Source: Delftia sp. PS-11 (GTDB lineage: Bacteria; Pseudomonadota; Gammaproteobacteria; Burkholderiales; Burkholderiaceae_C). From it: a stretch of 64,000 nt of DNA. Below, piece by piece: positions 58,101-64,000 of this stretch. The translations under genes were made by a program, and so were the position numbers. Below the pieces are notes generated by a model. The model did not search any database. It was not told the origin of the DNA and was given only the letters and a program-made list of their open reading frames with translations. The DNA is taken from NCBI RefSeq assembly GCF_029870285.1, contig NZ_JACSYA010000008.1, positions 62,001 through 126,000 on the forward strand, read 5' to 3'. Within the stretch, counting starts at the first letter, position 1; every line of letters starts with the position of its first letter.

Positions 58101-58181
58101 GGCAATCGTCACCTGGGTTGGCCTTTTACGACCACGGAAAAAAGCGGTTGCACGCATATCGGGCGTCAGTTGGCATGGCAT
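55125..58181 (-). CDS. Multi-PAS membrane diguanylate cyclase
   Basis: About 1018 aa. The N-terminal membrane helix has IAIWAGMGCVLLAIVAYWSV, followed by a double-Cache periplasmic sensor (about 50-290; e.g. DREHFRVHADREIMGTYISH) and a second helix near 300-320. Four PAS domains follow: FQFQVDAAGRFLLPFTTPAF; LWHWDCRSGHVEWDARCFEM; HREILYANERALQ; and one near NRMLGSVLG. The C-terminal GGDEF domain has the active site GRLGGEEFVLLLSG with the inhibitory I-site RKED five residues before, so product inhibition is expected. No EAL domain. The likely start is ATG 58181, but ATG 58157 or 58259 are possible. Not in an operon. Confidence 0.92.
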   Translation of the reverse strand: MPCQLTPDMRATAFFRGRKRPTQVTIAIWAGMGCVLLAIVAYWSVLLSSHQTQRGFIASQSWLRVSQMSHAVSVQVQTLLAGLEHTMRALESEYEDDRADDFQHAIQNTYDAYPPGTFLQIAVADASGDIVYSNLQVGVESAFKVSIRDREHFRVHADREIMGTYISHPVQGRVSGRWTIQLSRALYRKGRFSGVLVLSLSPEYILRYLQAIFDGPRDIVMLLRDDGSYLVRTRQYEEVMGTAVSEQHLSLFAQDRSEGTYEIATALDGTTRLYAWSRVSGYPLIAVTGLDRQAIFDPLDASLRQSLMRNAAGTAVLLLAALLTVWLARQRSLSERLRLQSEQRFAQMAQEVPGGLFQFQVDAAGRFLLPFTTPAFFALHGAQSDRTSFLGNALLQRVHPEDQTALAASVRASVDAQGVWECKYRVLLPDGQLRWLHGHARPQREEDGPLIWHGYVHDITQDQAMQETIRMSEERLRLTMGAVRDGLWHWDCRSGHVEWDARCFEMLGFGDQAFSMDFDTFCSLVHPADRARMQERLRQHIDSGIDYRLEMRMRTAQHGWLWVESRGEVTQRHADGTPERMLGTHTDIQQRVEQSRLIKALLDRGSALIVMAGPHREILYANERALQTFQIDTRRLPGGVPLRALHISDDSFERFSQLYGQLNAQGTVRSEWILRMPSGTGHWFDMQGSLLDPEADDGRVIWTMIDTDARRRAETALAQTQRRLEAIIDRFPAGILVTDACGQQIIAANRMLGSVLGLDMAVEALHGLTMNALLQRLPSSLASALAQDTAALEVSGRSLHELPGGHYVEIEGVPLRDAGQSIGHCWVLHDATERQRRESQLETLALTDGLTGIPNRRAFLERLDMEMSHIHSGLVPCAALILLDIDCFKQVNDSYGHAVGDVVLKDLVTALGHGLRKEDMVGRLGGEEFVLLLSGADAGAGMRRAEQLREMVDARRVDAGKAGVLRYTISLGVYEMRSTDPSGQVCLERADAALYYSKRHGRNRSTLWTEALPAIEKV

Positions 58182-58285
58182 GGGCCCTGGCCGGCAGGAC
58201 AGAGCGTCCGGCCGATATGCAATGCGGTCCCGGCCAGACCGGTCCATTGTTTCACACACACGCGTGCGTCAAGCACTGAACTGCA

Positions 58286-59395
58286 TCAACATATGCCTTG
58301 GCTCCCAGGCTCCGCACAGGCGTGCCAGGAGCGCTGCGCCAGCGCCCATTGCACATGTTCGCGCACCAGCGCATCGGGATGTGCGGCGCGGCTGGCCAGC
58401 GCCTGACGCAGCGTGGCATCGCCCGTGGCACGCCAGGCATTGCCCAGGGCCACGGCGACATTGCGCAGCCAGCGCGCATGGCCGATGCGGCGGATGGGGC
58501 TGCCCTCGGTCAGGCGCAAAAAGGTGGCCTCATCCCAGGCGAAGAAATGCACCAGTTGCGCATCCGCCAGTCCGGCGCGGGCATCGAAGTCGGGCAGCCG
58601 GCTGGGCTGGGCGAACTTGTTCCAGGGACAGGCCAGCTGGCAATCATCGCAGCCGTAGATGCGGTTGGCCATCAGCGGACGCATCTCTTCGGGAATTGCG
58701 CCAGCATGCTCGATGGTCAGATAGGAGATGCACCGCCTTGCATCGACGCGGTGCGGCGCGACGATAGCGCCCGTCGGGCATGCATCCATGCAGGAGGAGC
58801 AGCTGCCGCAGTGCGCCGTGACCGGCGCGGTGGGCTCCAGCGCCAGATCCACATAGATCTCGCCCAGAAAGAACATGGAGCCGGCCTCGCGGCTGAGCAC
58901 CAGCGTATGCTTGCCGCGCCAGCCCTGCCCGCTGCGCCGGGCCAGCTCGGCCTCCAGCACGGGAGCGGAATCGGTGAAGGCCCTGTGGCCGAAAGGGCCT
59001 ATCTCCTGCGCGATGCGCTCGGCCAGCTTCTGCAGCCGGCTGCGCAGCACCTTGTGATAGTCGCGCCCCCTGGCATAGACGGACACGATGGCCTCCTGCG
59101 GGCGCTGCAGCCGGCTCCACTCCAGGGCCTGCCAGCCGGCGGGCGTGTCCGCTGGCAGATAGTCCATGCGCGCAGTGATCACGCTGACCGTCCCCGGCAC
59201 CAGCTCGGCTGGCCGCGCACGCTTGAGGCCATGCGCCTGCATATAGTGCATCTCGCCATGGAACCCCTGCGCCAGCCACTGCAACAACCCCGGCTCGGCC
59301 GACGACAAATCCACGCCAGCCACGCCAATTTGGGAAAATCCCAGCTCGCGGGCCCAGCCTTGCATCAAAGGAACCAATTGACTGCTGCACAACAT
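58286..59395 (-). CDS. queG: Epoxyqueuosine reductase
   Basis: A 369-aa cobalamin- and iron-sulfur-dependent enzyme that makes the last step of queuosine synthesis in tRNA anticodons. The N-terminal region has WARELGFSQIGVAGVDLSSA and FHGEMHYMQAHGLKRARPAE. Two [4Fe-4S] motifs are CGSCSSCMDACPTGAI and CDDCQLACPWNKFAQ. The C-terminal HEAT-like stretch has RWLRNVAVALGNAWRATGDA. ATG at 59395 with GGGGAG right before it gives the needed residues ahead of the core. This start overlaps the divergent tsaE start. Confidence 0.95.
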   Translation of the reverse strand: MLCSSQLVPLMQGWARELGFSQIGVAGVDLSSAEPGLLQWLAQGFHGEMHYMQAHGLKRARPAELVPGTVSVITARMDYLPADTPAGWQALEWSRLQRPQEAIVSVYARGRDYHKVLRSRLQKLAERIAQEIGPFGHRAFTDSAPVLEAELARRSGQGWRGKHTLVLSREAGSMFFLGEIYVDLALEPTAPVTAHCGSCSSCMDACPTGAIVAPHRVDARRCISYLTIEHAGAIPEEMRPLMANRIYGCDDCQLACPWNKFAQPSRLPDFDARAGLADAQLVHFFAWDEATFLRLTEGSPIRRIGHARWLRNVAVALGNAWRATGDATLRQALASRAAHPDALVREHVQWALAQRSWHACAEPGSQGIC

Positions 59396-59905
59396 ACTCC
59401 CCCGATTGTAGAAAGCGGCCGGCCGCAGGAAGCGGGCACGGCCTGCCATCGCTGGATATGGCACGGCGAAGAGGACACCCAGCGCTTCGCGCAAAGGCTC
59501 GCGGCACAGCCGGGCCTGCGCGATGCCTACGTCACGCTGCACGGTGATCTGGGTGCAGGCAAAACCACGCTGGTGCGCCACTGGCTGCGCGCGCTGGGCG
59601 TGCAGGGCCGCATCAAAAGCCCCACCTACGCCGTGGTCGAGCCGCACGAAGCACCAGGTCTTGCCATCTGGCACTTTGACTTTTACCGCTTCGATGACCC
59701 CAGGGAATGGGAAGATGCAGGATTTCGCGATATTTTCGCCAGCCCCGGCCTCAAACTGGCAGAATGGCCCGAAAAAGCGGCGGCATTGACGCCTGTGGCC
59801 GATATCGCCCTGCACATCGAAGCCATTGACGAAATCCAACGGCAGGTGAGCCTGAGCGCCGGCACACCTGTCGGCCGCGCCGTGATCCAAGCACTCCAGG
59901 CATGA
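59378..59905 (+). CDS. tsaE: tRNA threonylcarbamoyl-adenosine synthesis ATPase TsaE
   Basis: A 175-aa ATPase needed with TsaB and TsaD to add threonylcarbamoyl to A37 of ANN-reading tRNAs. Walker A is LHGDLGAGKTTLVRHWLRAL. Other landmarks are KSPTYAVVEPHE, IWHFDFYRFDDPREWEDAGF and LAEWPEKAAALTP. No in-frame ATG precedes Walker A, so the start must be non-ATG; TTG at 59378 has AAAGGA seven bases before and is the best choice, though it overlaps queG's 5' end by 18 bp. The stop overlaps the amiC start by 4 bp. Confidence 0.9.
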   Translation: MTAAQHTPPIVESGRPQEAGTACHRWIWHGEEDTQRFAQRLAAQPGLRDAYVTLHGDLGAGKTTLVRHWLRALGVQGRIKSPTYAVVEPHEAPGLAIWHFDFYRFDDPREWEDAGFRDIFASPGLKLAEWPEKAAALTPVADIALHIEAIDEIQRQVSLSAGTPVGRAVIQALQA

Positions 59906-61407
59906 GCGACGCCCACCTTTCCACTCCATCCTGCGGCCTGTCACGCCGCAGCCTGCTTCAAGCCGGCTCCATCGTGCTGCTGCTGGGCAGCCAGCAGATC
60001 GCGCGCGGCGCCACCATCGTCGCAGTGCGCGTCTGGCCTGCGCCCGAATACTCGCGTGTGACCATCGAGTCCGACACGCCGCTGGCAGCCAAGCAATTTT
60101 TTGTGGACCAGCCGCCACGACTGGCCGTGGACATCGATGGCATCGAACTCAATCCGGCGCTGCGCGAGCTTGTGGCCAAGGTCCGGCCCGACGACCCCAA
60201 CATCGCCTCGATCCGCGTCGGCCAGAATTCGCCCAGCGTCGTGCGCCTGGTCATCGACCTCAAGCAGCCCGCCAAGCCCCAGGTTTTCACGCTGCAGCCA
60301 GTCGCCCCCTACAAGCACAGACTGGTGTTCGACCTGTACCCGGCCAAGGCGCTGGACCCCATGGAGGCACTGATCAGCGAGCGGCTGCGCGAGGCGGGCC
60401 ACGGCAGCACCGCCGTGGCATCGGCCCCTGCGGCTCCGGCCACGGCGCCTGCGCACGCTGCGCCACGCACCACGCCACAGGCCGACCCGCTGGGCGACCT
60501 GATCGCCCAGCACAGCAGTGGCAAGGCCGGGACGCCCGCGCCCGCAGTGGTGGCTCAGGCTCCGCTGCCCCCCCCTGCGCCGAAACTGCCGCAGCCACCC
60601 TCGCCCGCACCCGTACCGGTTCCACCACCTGCGCCAACGCCTGCCCCCCCTGCAGGGCCCAATATCGCCACCTCGCGCCAGACCGACCGCATCATCATCG
60701 TGGCGCTGGATCCGGGCCATGGCGGCGAAGACCCCGGCGCCACCGGCCCCAGCGGCACCCGTGAAAAGGATGTGGTGCTCAAGATCGCCCACCTGCTGCG
60801 CGAGCGCATCAACAACACGCGCATCGGCGGCAGCCCCATGCGGGCCTTCATGACGCGCGACGACGATTTCTTCGTGCCGTTGGCCACGCGTGTCGAAAAA
60901 GCACGCCGTGTGCAGGCCGACCTGTTCATCAGCATCCATGCCGATGCCTTCACCACCCCCGAGGCACGCGGTGCCAGCGTGTTCGCACTCAGCGACAAGG
61001 GCGCATCAAGCACGGCTGCGCGCTGGCTGGCCAACAAGGAGAACCAGTCCGATCTGGTGGGCGGCCTGAACATGGGCTCGCAGGACCAGCATGTGCAGCG
61101 CATGCTGCTGGACATGAGCACCACCGCGCAGATCAAGGACAGCCTCAAGCTCGGCGGCGCGCTGCTGGGCGAGATCGGCGGCATGGCCAAACTGCACAAG
61201 CCGCGCGTGGAACAGGCCGGCTTTGCCGTGCTCAAGGCGCCCGACATCCCCAGCGTGCTGGTGGAAACGGCCTTCATCAGCAACCCCGAAGAAGAGGCCC
61301 GTCTGCGCAGCACCGCCTACCAGGTGCAGTTGGCCGATGCGCTGATGCGCGGCATCCGCAACTACTTCGCGCACAACCCGCCACTGGCGCGCAGCCGCTC
61401 CGTTTGA
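59902..61407 (+). CDS. amiC: N-acetylmuramoyl-L-alanine amidase (AmiC-type)
   Basis: A 501-aa periplasmic zinc amidase that splits septal peptidoglycan to separate daughter cells. It has a Tat-type signal (SRRSLLQAGSIVLLLG), an N-terminal AMIN domain (about 38-150) that targets the septum, a Pro/Ala-rich linker (about 170-255) and the Amidase_3 domain. The latter has zinc and catalytic residues in ALDPGHGGEDPGATG, REKDVVLKIA, LFISIHADAF and SVLVETAFISN. The ATG overlaps the tsaE stop. It is a typical tsaE-amiC-mutL neighbourhood, although here a lipoprotein/dedA insertion separates amiC from mutL. Confidence 0.95.
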   Translation: MSDAHLSTPSCGLSRRSLLQAGSIVLLLGSQQIARGATIVAVRVWPAPEYSRVTIESDTPLAAKQFFVDQPPRLAVDIDGIELNPALRELVAKVRPDDPNIASIRVGQNSPSVVRLVIDLKQPAKPQVFTLQPVAPYKHRLVFDLYPAKALDPMEALISERLREAGHGSTAVASAPAAPATAPAHAAPRTTPQADPLGDLIAQHSSGKAGTPAPAVVAQAPLPPPAPKLPQPPSPAPVPVPPPAPTPAPPAGPNIATSRQTDRIIIVALDPGHGGEDPGATGPSGTREKDVVLKIAHLLRERINNTRIGGSPMRAFMTRDDDFFVPLATRVEKARRVQADLFISIHADAFTTPEARGASVFALSDKGASSTAARWLANKENQSDLVGGLNMGSQDQHVQRMLLDMSTTAQIKDSLKLGGALLGEIGGMAKLHKPRVEQAGFAVLKAPDIPSVLVETAFISNPEEEARLRSTAYQVQLADALMRGIRNYFAHNPPLARSRSV

Positions 61408-61592
61408 TCTGTGCGGCCATGCGTGTGCGCCCTGTGGGACAGGGAGCACACGGTGCCTGCAGGCCTCCCGGCGCGCGCTTGGGAGGCTCTCCTACCACGG
61501 CGCTGCGGCACGCGTGGGAGCATTGCCACATGTTCCACACAGTGCCTGCGCCACCCGCCACAGGGCGGCGCGGGCCACGACAGGAGATGAAC

Positions 61593-61817
61593 ATGAAGAC
61601 CCGCTTTCATGCACTTGCCGCAAGCGCCGCCCTTGCGCTGTTTTGCGCCGGCTGCTCCACCAACCCCAGCAATGCCCAAATTGGCACCGGCGTAGGCGCC
61701 GTGGCTGGTGGCGTCGTGGGCGATGCCCTGTTCGGCAGCACCCTGGGCACCGTAGGCGGCGCTGCCGCCGGCGCCCTGATCGGCAACGAGGTCGGCAAGC
61801 GCAACGACCGCCGCTGA
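61593..61817 (+). CDS. Glycine-zipper lipoprotein, copy 1
   Basis: A 74-aa lipoprotein with a glycine-zipper membrane segment. The signal peptide ends at the lipobox FCAGC (ALALFCAGCSTNPSNAQ), followed by IGTGVGAVAGGVVGDALFGS and TLGTVGGAAAGALIGNEVGK with GxxxG spacing, and a basic end RNDRR. It resembles OsmB/YMGG-like small outer-membrane proteins induced by stress. ATG at 61593 has AGGAG six bases upstream; the earlier ATG at 61587 is too close. A close paralogue lies 0.94 kb downstream. Confidence 0.87.
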   Translation: MKTRFHALAASAALALFCAGCSTNPSNAQIGTGVGAVAGGVVGDALFGSTLGTVGGAAAGALIGNEVGKRNDRR

Positions 61818-61826
61818 CCCTGGCGC

Positions 61827-61867
61827 AAAAAAGCCCCTGGCGCCATCTGGCATCAGGGGCTTTTTTT
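61827..61867. terminator. Bidirectional terminator between lipoprotein copy 1 and dedA
   Basis: AAAAAAGCCCCTG and CAGGGGCTTTTTT make a perfect 13-bp stem with T and A tracts on both sides, serving the two convergent genes. Confidence 0.9.
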
Positions 61868-61882
61868 GCAGGGATGCCGCGC

Positions 61883-62533
61883 TCAGGCCGTGGCCTTGGG
61901 CGAGCGGCCCGCGCGCCAGGCGCCAAACAGCGCGATCAGGCCCGGCCCCAGGATCAGGCCCCAGATGATTTTTTCAAGGTTCTCGCGCACCCAGGGCATA
62001 TTGCCGAAGAAGTAGCCCGCCGCGCTGATGCCGAACACCCACACCAGGGCTCCGCCCACATTGAAGGCGGTGAATTTGCTGCGGCTCATGGCCGCCACGC
62101 CAGCAACGAAAGGAGCAAAAGTACGGATGAAGGGCATGAACCGCGCCAACACGATGGTGATGCCGCCGTAGCGCTCGTAGAACGCATGGGCCTGGTCGAA
62201 GGCACGGCGGTTGAACCAGCGCGAGTCCTCCCACTGGAAGACCTTGGGCCCGATGAAGCGGCCGATGGAATAGTTGCACTGGTCACCGAGTACGGCCGCC
62301 ACGAACAGGACGCCACCGGCGATGGAATAGTCCATGAGGCCCGCGCCGCACAGTGCGCCCACAATGAACAGCAGCGAATCGCCCGGCAGGAAAGGCATGA
62401 CGACCACGCCCGTTTCCACGAAAACGATGAGAAACAGCAGCGCGTACACCCAGGGCCCGTAGGCCACCACGAAAGCCTCCAGGTGTTTGTCCACATGCAG
62501 GATGAAGTCGATCAGGAACTGAATGATTTCCAA
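61883..62533 (-). CDS. dedA: DedA-family membrane protein
   Basis: A 216-aa inner-membrane protein of the DedA/SNARE-associated family, linked to undecaprenyl-phosphate or phospholipid flipping and envelope integrity. Signatures are FVETGVVVMPFLPGDSLLFI, GDQCNYSIGRFIGPKVF, the long FYERYGGITIVLARFMPFIR, and FAPFVAGVAAMSRSKFTAFN. The TTG at 62533 is preferred because GGAGG lies at the right distance and the length matches E. coli DedA (219). An ATG at 62638 would add an unusual Ala/Gly-rich lead. Convergent with copy 1 and divergent from copy 2 of the glycine-zipper lipoproteins. Confidence 0.9.
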   Translation of the reverse strand: MEIIQFLIDFILHVDKHLEAFVVAYGPWVYALLFLIVFVETGVVVMPFLPGDSLLFIVGALCGAGLMDYSIAGGVLFVAAVLGDQCNYSIGRFIGPKVFQWEDSRWFNRRAFDQAHAFYERYGGITIVLARFMPFIRTFAPFVAGVAAMSRSKFTAFNVGGALVWVFGISAAGYFFGNMPWVRENLEKIIWGLILGPGLIALFGAWRAGRSPKATA

Positions 62534-62754
62534 AAGAGGGTCCTCCGCGGCACCAGCCGCACCGGCCCGTAATGTAGCGCGCCCCCCTGCCATCGAGCCG
62601 GCACAAAGTCCTGGGACGGCATGGCGTTTGTTCTCCATTTGTTACATCTGCGGATGAATATGAGCAAAAAGCTCACAAGCCAGTCAGCTTGCTGCAGGCA
62701 AAGTCACGGCATCGGCGCAGCCATTCTGCCCGCAACCCACACAGGAGAATCTCC

Positions 62755-63012
62755 ATGCAAAAGATGAACACCCGATTTGGCAGGACACTGGTCATGGTCA
62801 CCGCTGTAGCCGGCGCCCTGGCGCTGGGCGGCTGCGCCCACCGGCCCAACAACGCACAGTTGGGCACCGGCGTGGGCGCCGTGGCGGGCGGCGTGCTGGG
62901 CAATGCAGTCTTTGGCTCCACGCTGGGCACCGTCGGCGGTGCGGCTGCCGGAGCACTGATCGGCAACGAAATGGGCAAGAACAGCGACCGTGCGGGCAGG
63001 CGCCGCTATTGA
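62755..63012 (+). CDS. Glycine-zipper lipoprotein, copy 2
   Basis: An 85-aa paralogue of the gene 0.94 kb upstream. The signal peptide ends ALALGGCAHRPNNAQ, then LGTGVGAVAGGVLGNAVFGS and TLGTVGGAAAGALIGNEMGK are almost the same as in copy 1, with a tail NSDRAGRRRY. The N-terminal signal differs more than the mature part. ATG at 62755 follows CAGGAGAATCTCC; an extra in-frame Met at 62689 is not needed. OsmB-like small envelope proteins are the nearest known analogy. Confidence 0.88.
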   Translation: MQKMNTRFGRTLVMVTAVAGALALGGCAHRPNNAQLGTGVGAVAGGVLGNAVFGSTLGTVGGAAAGALIGNEMGKNSDRAGRRRY

Positions 63013-63099
63013 TGCCATGGCCGTGCGCCCTTGGGCACAGTGCGGTCATCGGCCAGCCGGCGGGGCAGGCATGCGGCGGGCGCAGCCTAAAATCGTCGC

Positions 63100-64000
63100 G
63101 TGAATGCATCCATCTCCTCCCCTGACGCGCCCGCCCGCCGCCCCATCCGCGATCTGCCCGACGAGCTCATCAGCCAGATAGCGGCTGGCGAAGTTGTCGA
63201 GCGCCCGGCCTCGGTGGTGCGCGAGCTGGTGGACAACGCGCTGGACGCCGGCGCCCGCCAGATCACGCTGCGCCTGCTGGCCGGCGGCGTGCGCCTGATT
63301 TCGGTGGAAGACGACGGCGGCGGCATCCCCCGCGACGAGCTGCCCGTGGCGCTGCGCCGCCATGCCACCAGCAAGATCACCGACCTGCACGATCTGGAGA
63401 CCGTGGCCACCATGGGCTTTCGCGGCGAGGCGCTGGCTGCCATCGCCTCGGTGTCGGAGACGTCCATCTTCTCGCGCCCCGCAGGCCAGGACTCGGCCTA
63501 CCTGCTCGATGCACGCAGCGGCGAGCTGCGCCCGGCCGCACGCAACCAGGGCACGACGGTCGAAGTCAAGGAGCTGTTTTTTTCCACCCCCGCGCGGCGC
63601 AAATTCCTCAAAAGCGATGCCACCGAACTGGCGCACTGCATCGAGGCCGTACGCCGCCACGCGCTGGCCCGGCCCGACGTGGGCTTTGCCATCTGGCATG
63701 AAGGCAAGCTGGTGGAGCAGTGGCGCGCTGCGCAGGGTGATGGCCAGGAGGCGCAGGCGCGCCGGCTGGCCGATGTGCTGGGTGACGGCTTCGTGCAGAA
63801 CTCCGTGGCCGTGGACCACTGGGCAGGTGCCGTGCATGTCACGGGCCGCGCCGGCATCCCCGACGCCGCGCGCTCGCGGCCCGACCAGCAGTTTTGCTAT
63901 GTCAATGGCCGCTTCGTGCGCGACAAGGTACTGACCCATGCGGCCCGCAGCGCCTACGAGGATGTGCTGCACGGCCACAAGCAGCCTGTGTACGCGCTGT
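63100..64000 (+). CDS. mutL: DNA mismatch repair protein MutL, C-terminus cut by window edge
   Basis: The first 300 codons are present; complete MutL is usually 600 or more. The GHKL ATPase of MutL couples MutS mismatch recognition to strand cleavage. Motifs: IRDLPDELISQIAAGEVVER, ELVDNALDAGA (Mg/ATP), DDGGGIPRDEL, RRHATSKI and GFRGEALAAIASVSE, then the second domain with FCYVNGRFVRDKVLTHA. The start is GTG at 63100 since no in-frame ATG lies near; it encodes a short tail NASISSPDAPARRP before the core. Whether the C-terminal endonuclease motif exists cannot be seen. Confidence 0.95.
   Translation, partial: MNASISSPDAPARRPIRDLPDELISQIAAGEVVERPASVVRELVDNALDAGARQITLRLLAGGVRLISVEDDGGGIPRDELPVALRRHATSKITDLHDLETVATMGFRGEALAAIASVSETSIFSRPAGQDSAYLLDARSGELRPAARNQGTTVEVKELFFSTPARRKFLKSDATELAHCIEAVRRHALARPDVGFAIWHEGKLVEQWRAAQGDGQEAQARRLADVLGDGFVQNSVAVDHWAGAVHVTGRAGIPDAARSRPDQQFCYVNGRFVRDKVLTHAARSAYEDVLHGHKQPVYAL

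Noticed and set aside
55230..58406. 1058-codon plus-strand frame opposite the diguanylate cyclase
   Set aside because: The minus-strand protein has PAS and GGDEF motifs; the plus frame has none.
61883..62638. ATG at 62638 as the dedA start
   Set aside because: It adds 35 Ala/Gly-rich residues unlike DedA proteins, while TTG 62533 has a well-placed GGAGG and gives the family length.

Overview
The window is about 64 kb of high-GC chromosome that reads as a betaproteobacterium of the family Comamonadaceae (Delftia/Comamonas/Acidovorax-like). This placement is inferred from gene order (pyrG-kdsA-DUF1330-eno-ftsB; dapA-bamC; queG/tsaE-amiC-mutL; coaBC-dut), from orphan Bug-type solute-binding proteins and from codon bias; no rRNA or tRNA gene is present to confirm it. 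Almost all of it is dense core-type sequence. I see no insertion sequence, prophage, CRISPR array or origin. Two genes run off the ends: ppsA on the left (its C-terminus is missing) and mutL on the right.

Layout. 0-4.7 kb: PEP synthase (ppsA) and its regulatory kinase/phosphotransferase (ppsR) diverge, then a LysR regulator and a small DUF2798 membrane protein. 4.7-6.5 kb: a heme-handling pair (a 120-aa unknown protein plus HmuS) behind a Fur-box-like promoter. 6.5-9.7 kb: peroxide and iron defence (ahpF, ahpC, bacterioferritin). 9.7-12.1 kb: an alpha-E/circularly permuted ATP-grasp pair. 12.2-17.2 kb: comEC, a RidA-family protein and a chemoreceptor. 17.3-21.7 kb: topoisomerase IV (parE-parC). 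21.9-26.5 kb: an MFS permease with a coupled mini-membrane protein, a methyltransferase, dapA-bamC and an Ala/Pro-rich lipoprotein. 26.8-31.9 kb: ribosomal-protein L16 hydroxylase and an AraC-controlled aromatic alcohol/aldehyde dehydrogenase cassette. 32.0-35.6 kb: a SlyD-like isomerase and a PepSY/PepSY/response regulator/histidine kinase module. 35.6-38.7 kb: coaBC-unknown-dut-unknown. 38.9-44.2 kb: pyrG-kdsA-DUF1330-eno-ftsB. 44.2-46.6 kb: hslO, a gamma-carbonic-anhydrase-like protein and a DUF455 ferritin-like protein. 46.8-49.4 kb: a tandem pair of EAL-HDOD signalling proteins. 49.5-55 kb: two orphan Bug proteins, xerD, an AEC transporter and an AraC regulator. 55-58.2 kb: a large multi-PAS diguanylate cyclase. 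58.3-64 kb: queG, tsaE, amiC, two paralogous glycine-zipper lipoproteins flanking a DedA protein, and mutL.

Functional themes are cell-envelope and lipopolysaccharide synthesis (dapA, bamC, kdsA, amiC, ftsB), iron/heme and peroxide control (hmuS, bfr, ahpCF), DNA topology and repair (parCE, xerD, mutL), and signalling (chemoreceptor, PhoP-like two-component system, EAL-HDOD pair, GGDEF protein).

The features most worth a second look are regulatory. Two back-to-back direct-repeat boxes, each 12 bp from a -10-like hexamer, lie between the divergent PepSY genes. A 16-codon upstream reading frame ends in an ATGA overlap with the pyrG start. ftsB is sandwiched between two strong intrinsic terminators, and a terminator separates ahpC from ahpF. 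The tsaE and queG starts overlap divergently. I did not find a clearly new defence or mobile system.
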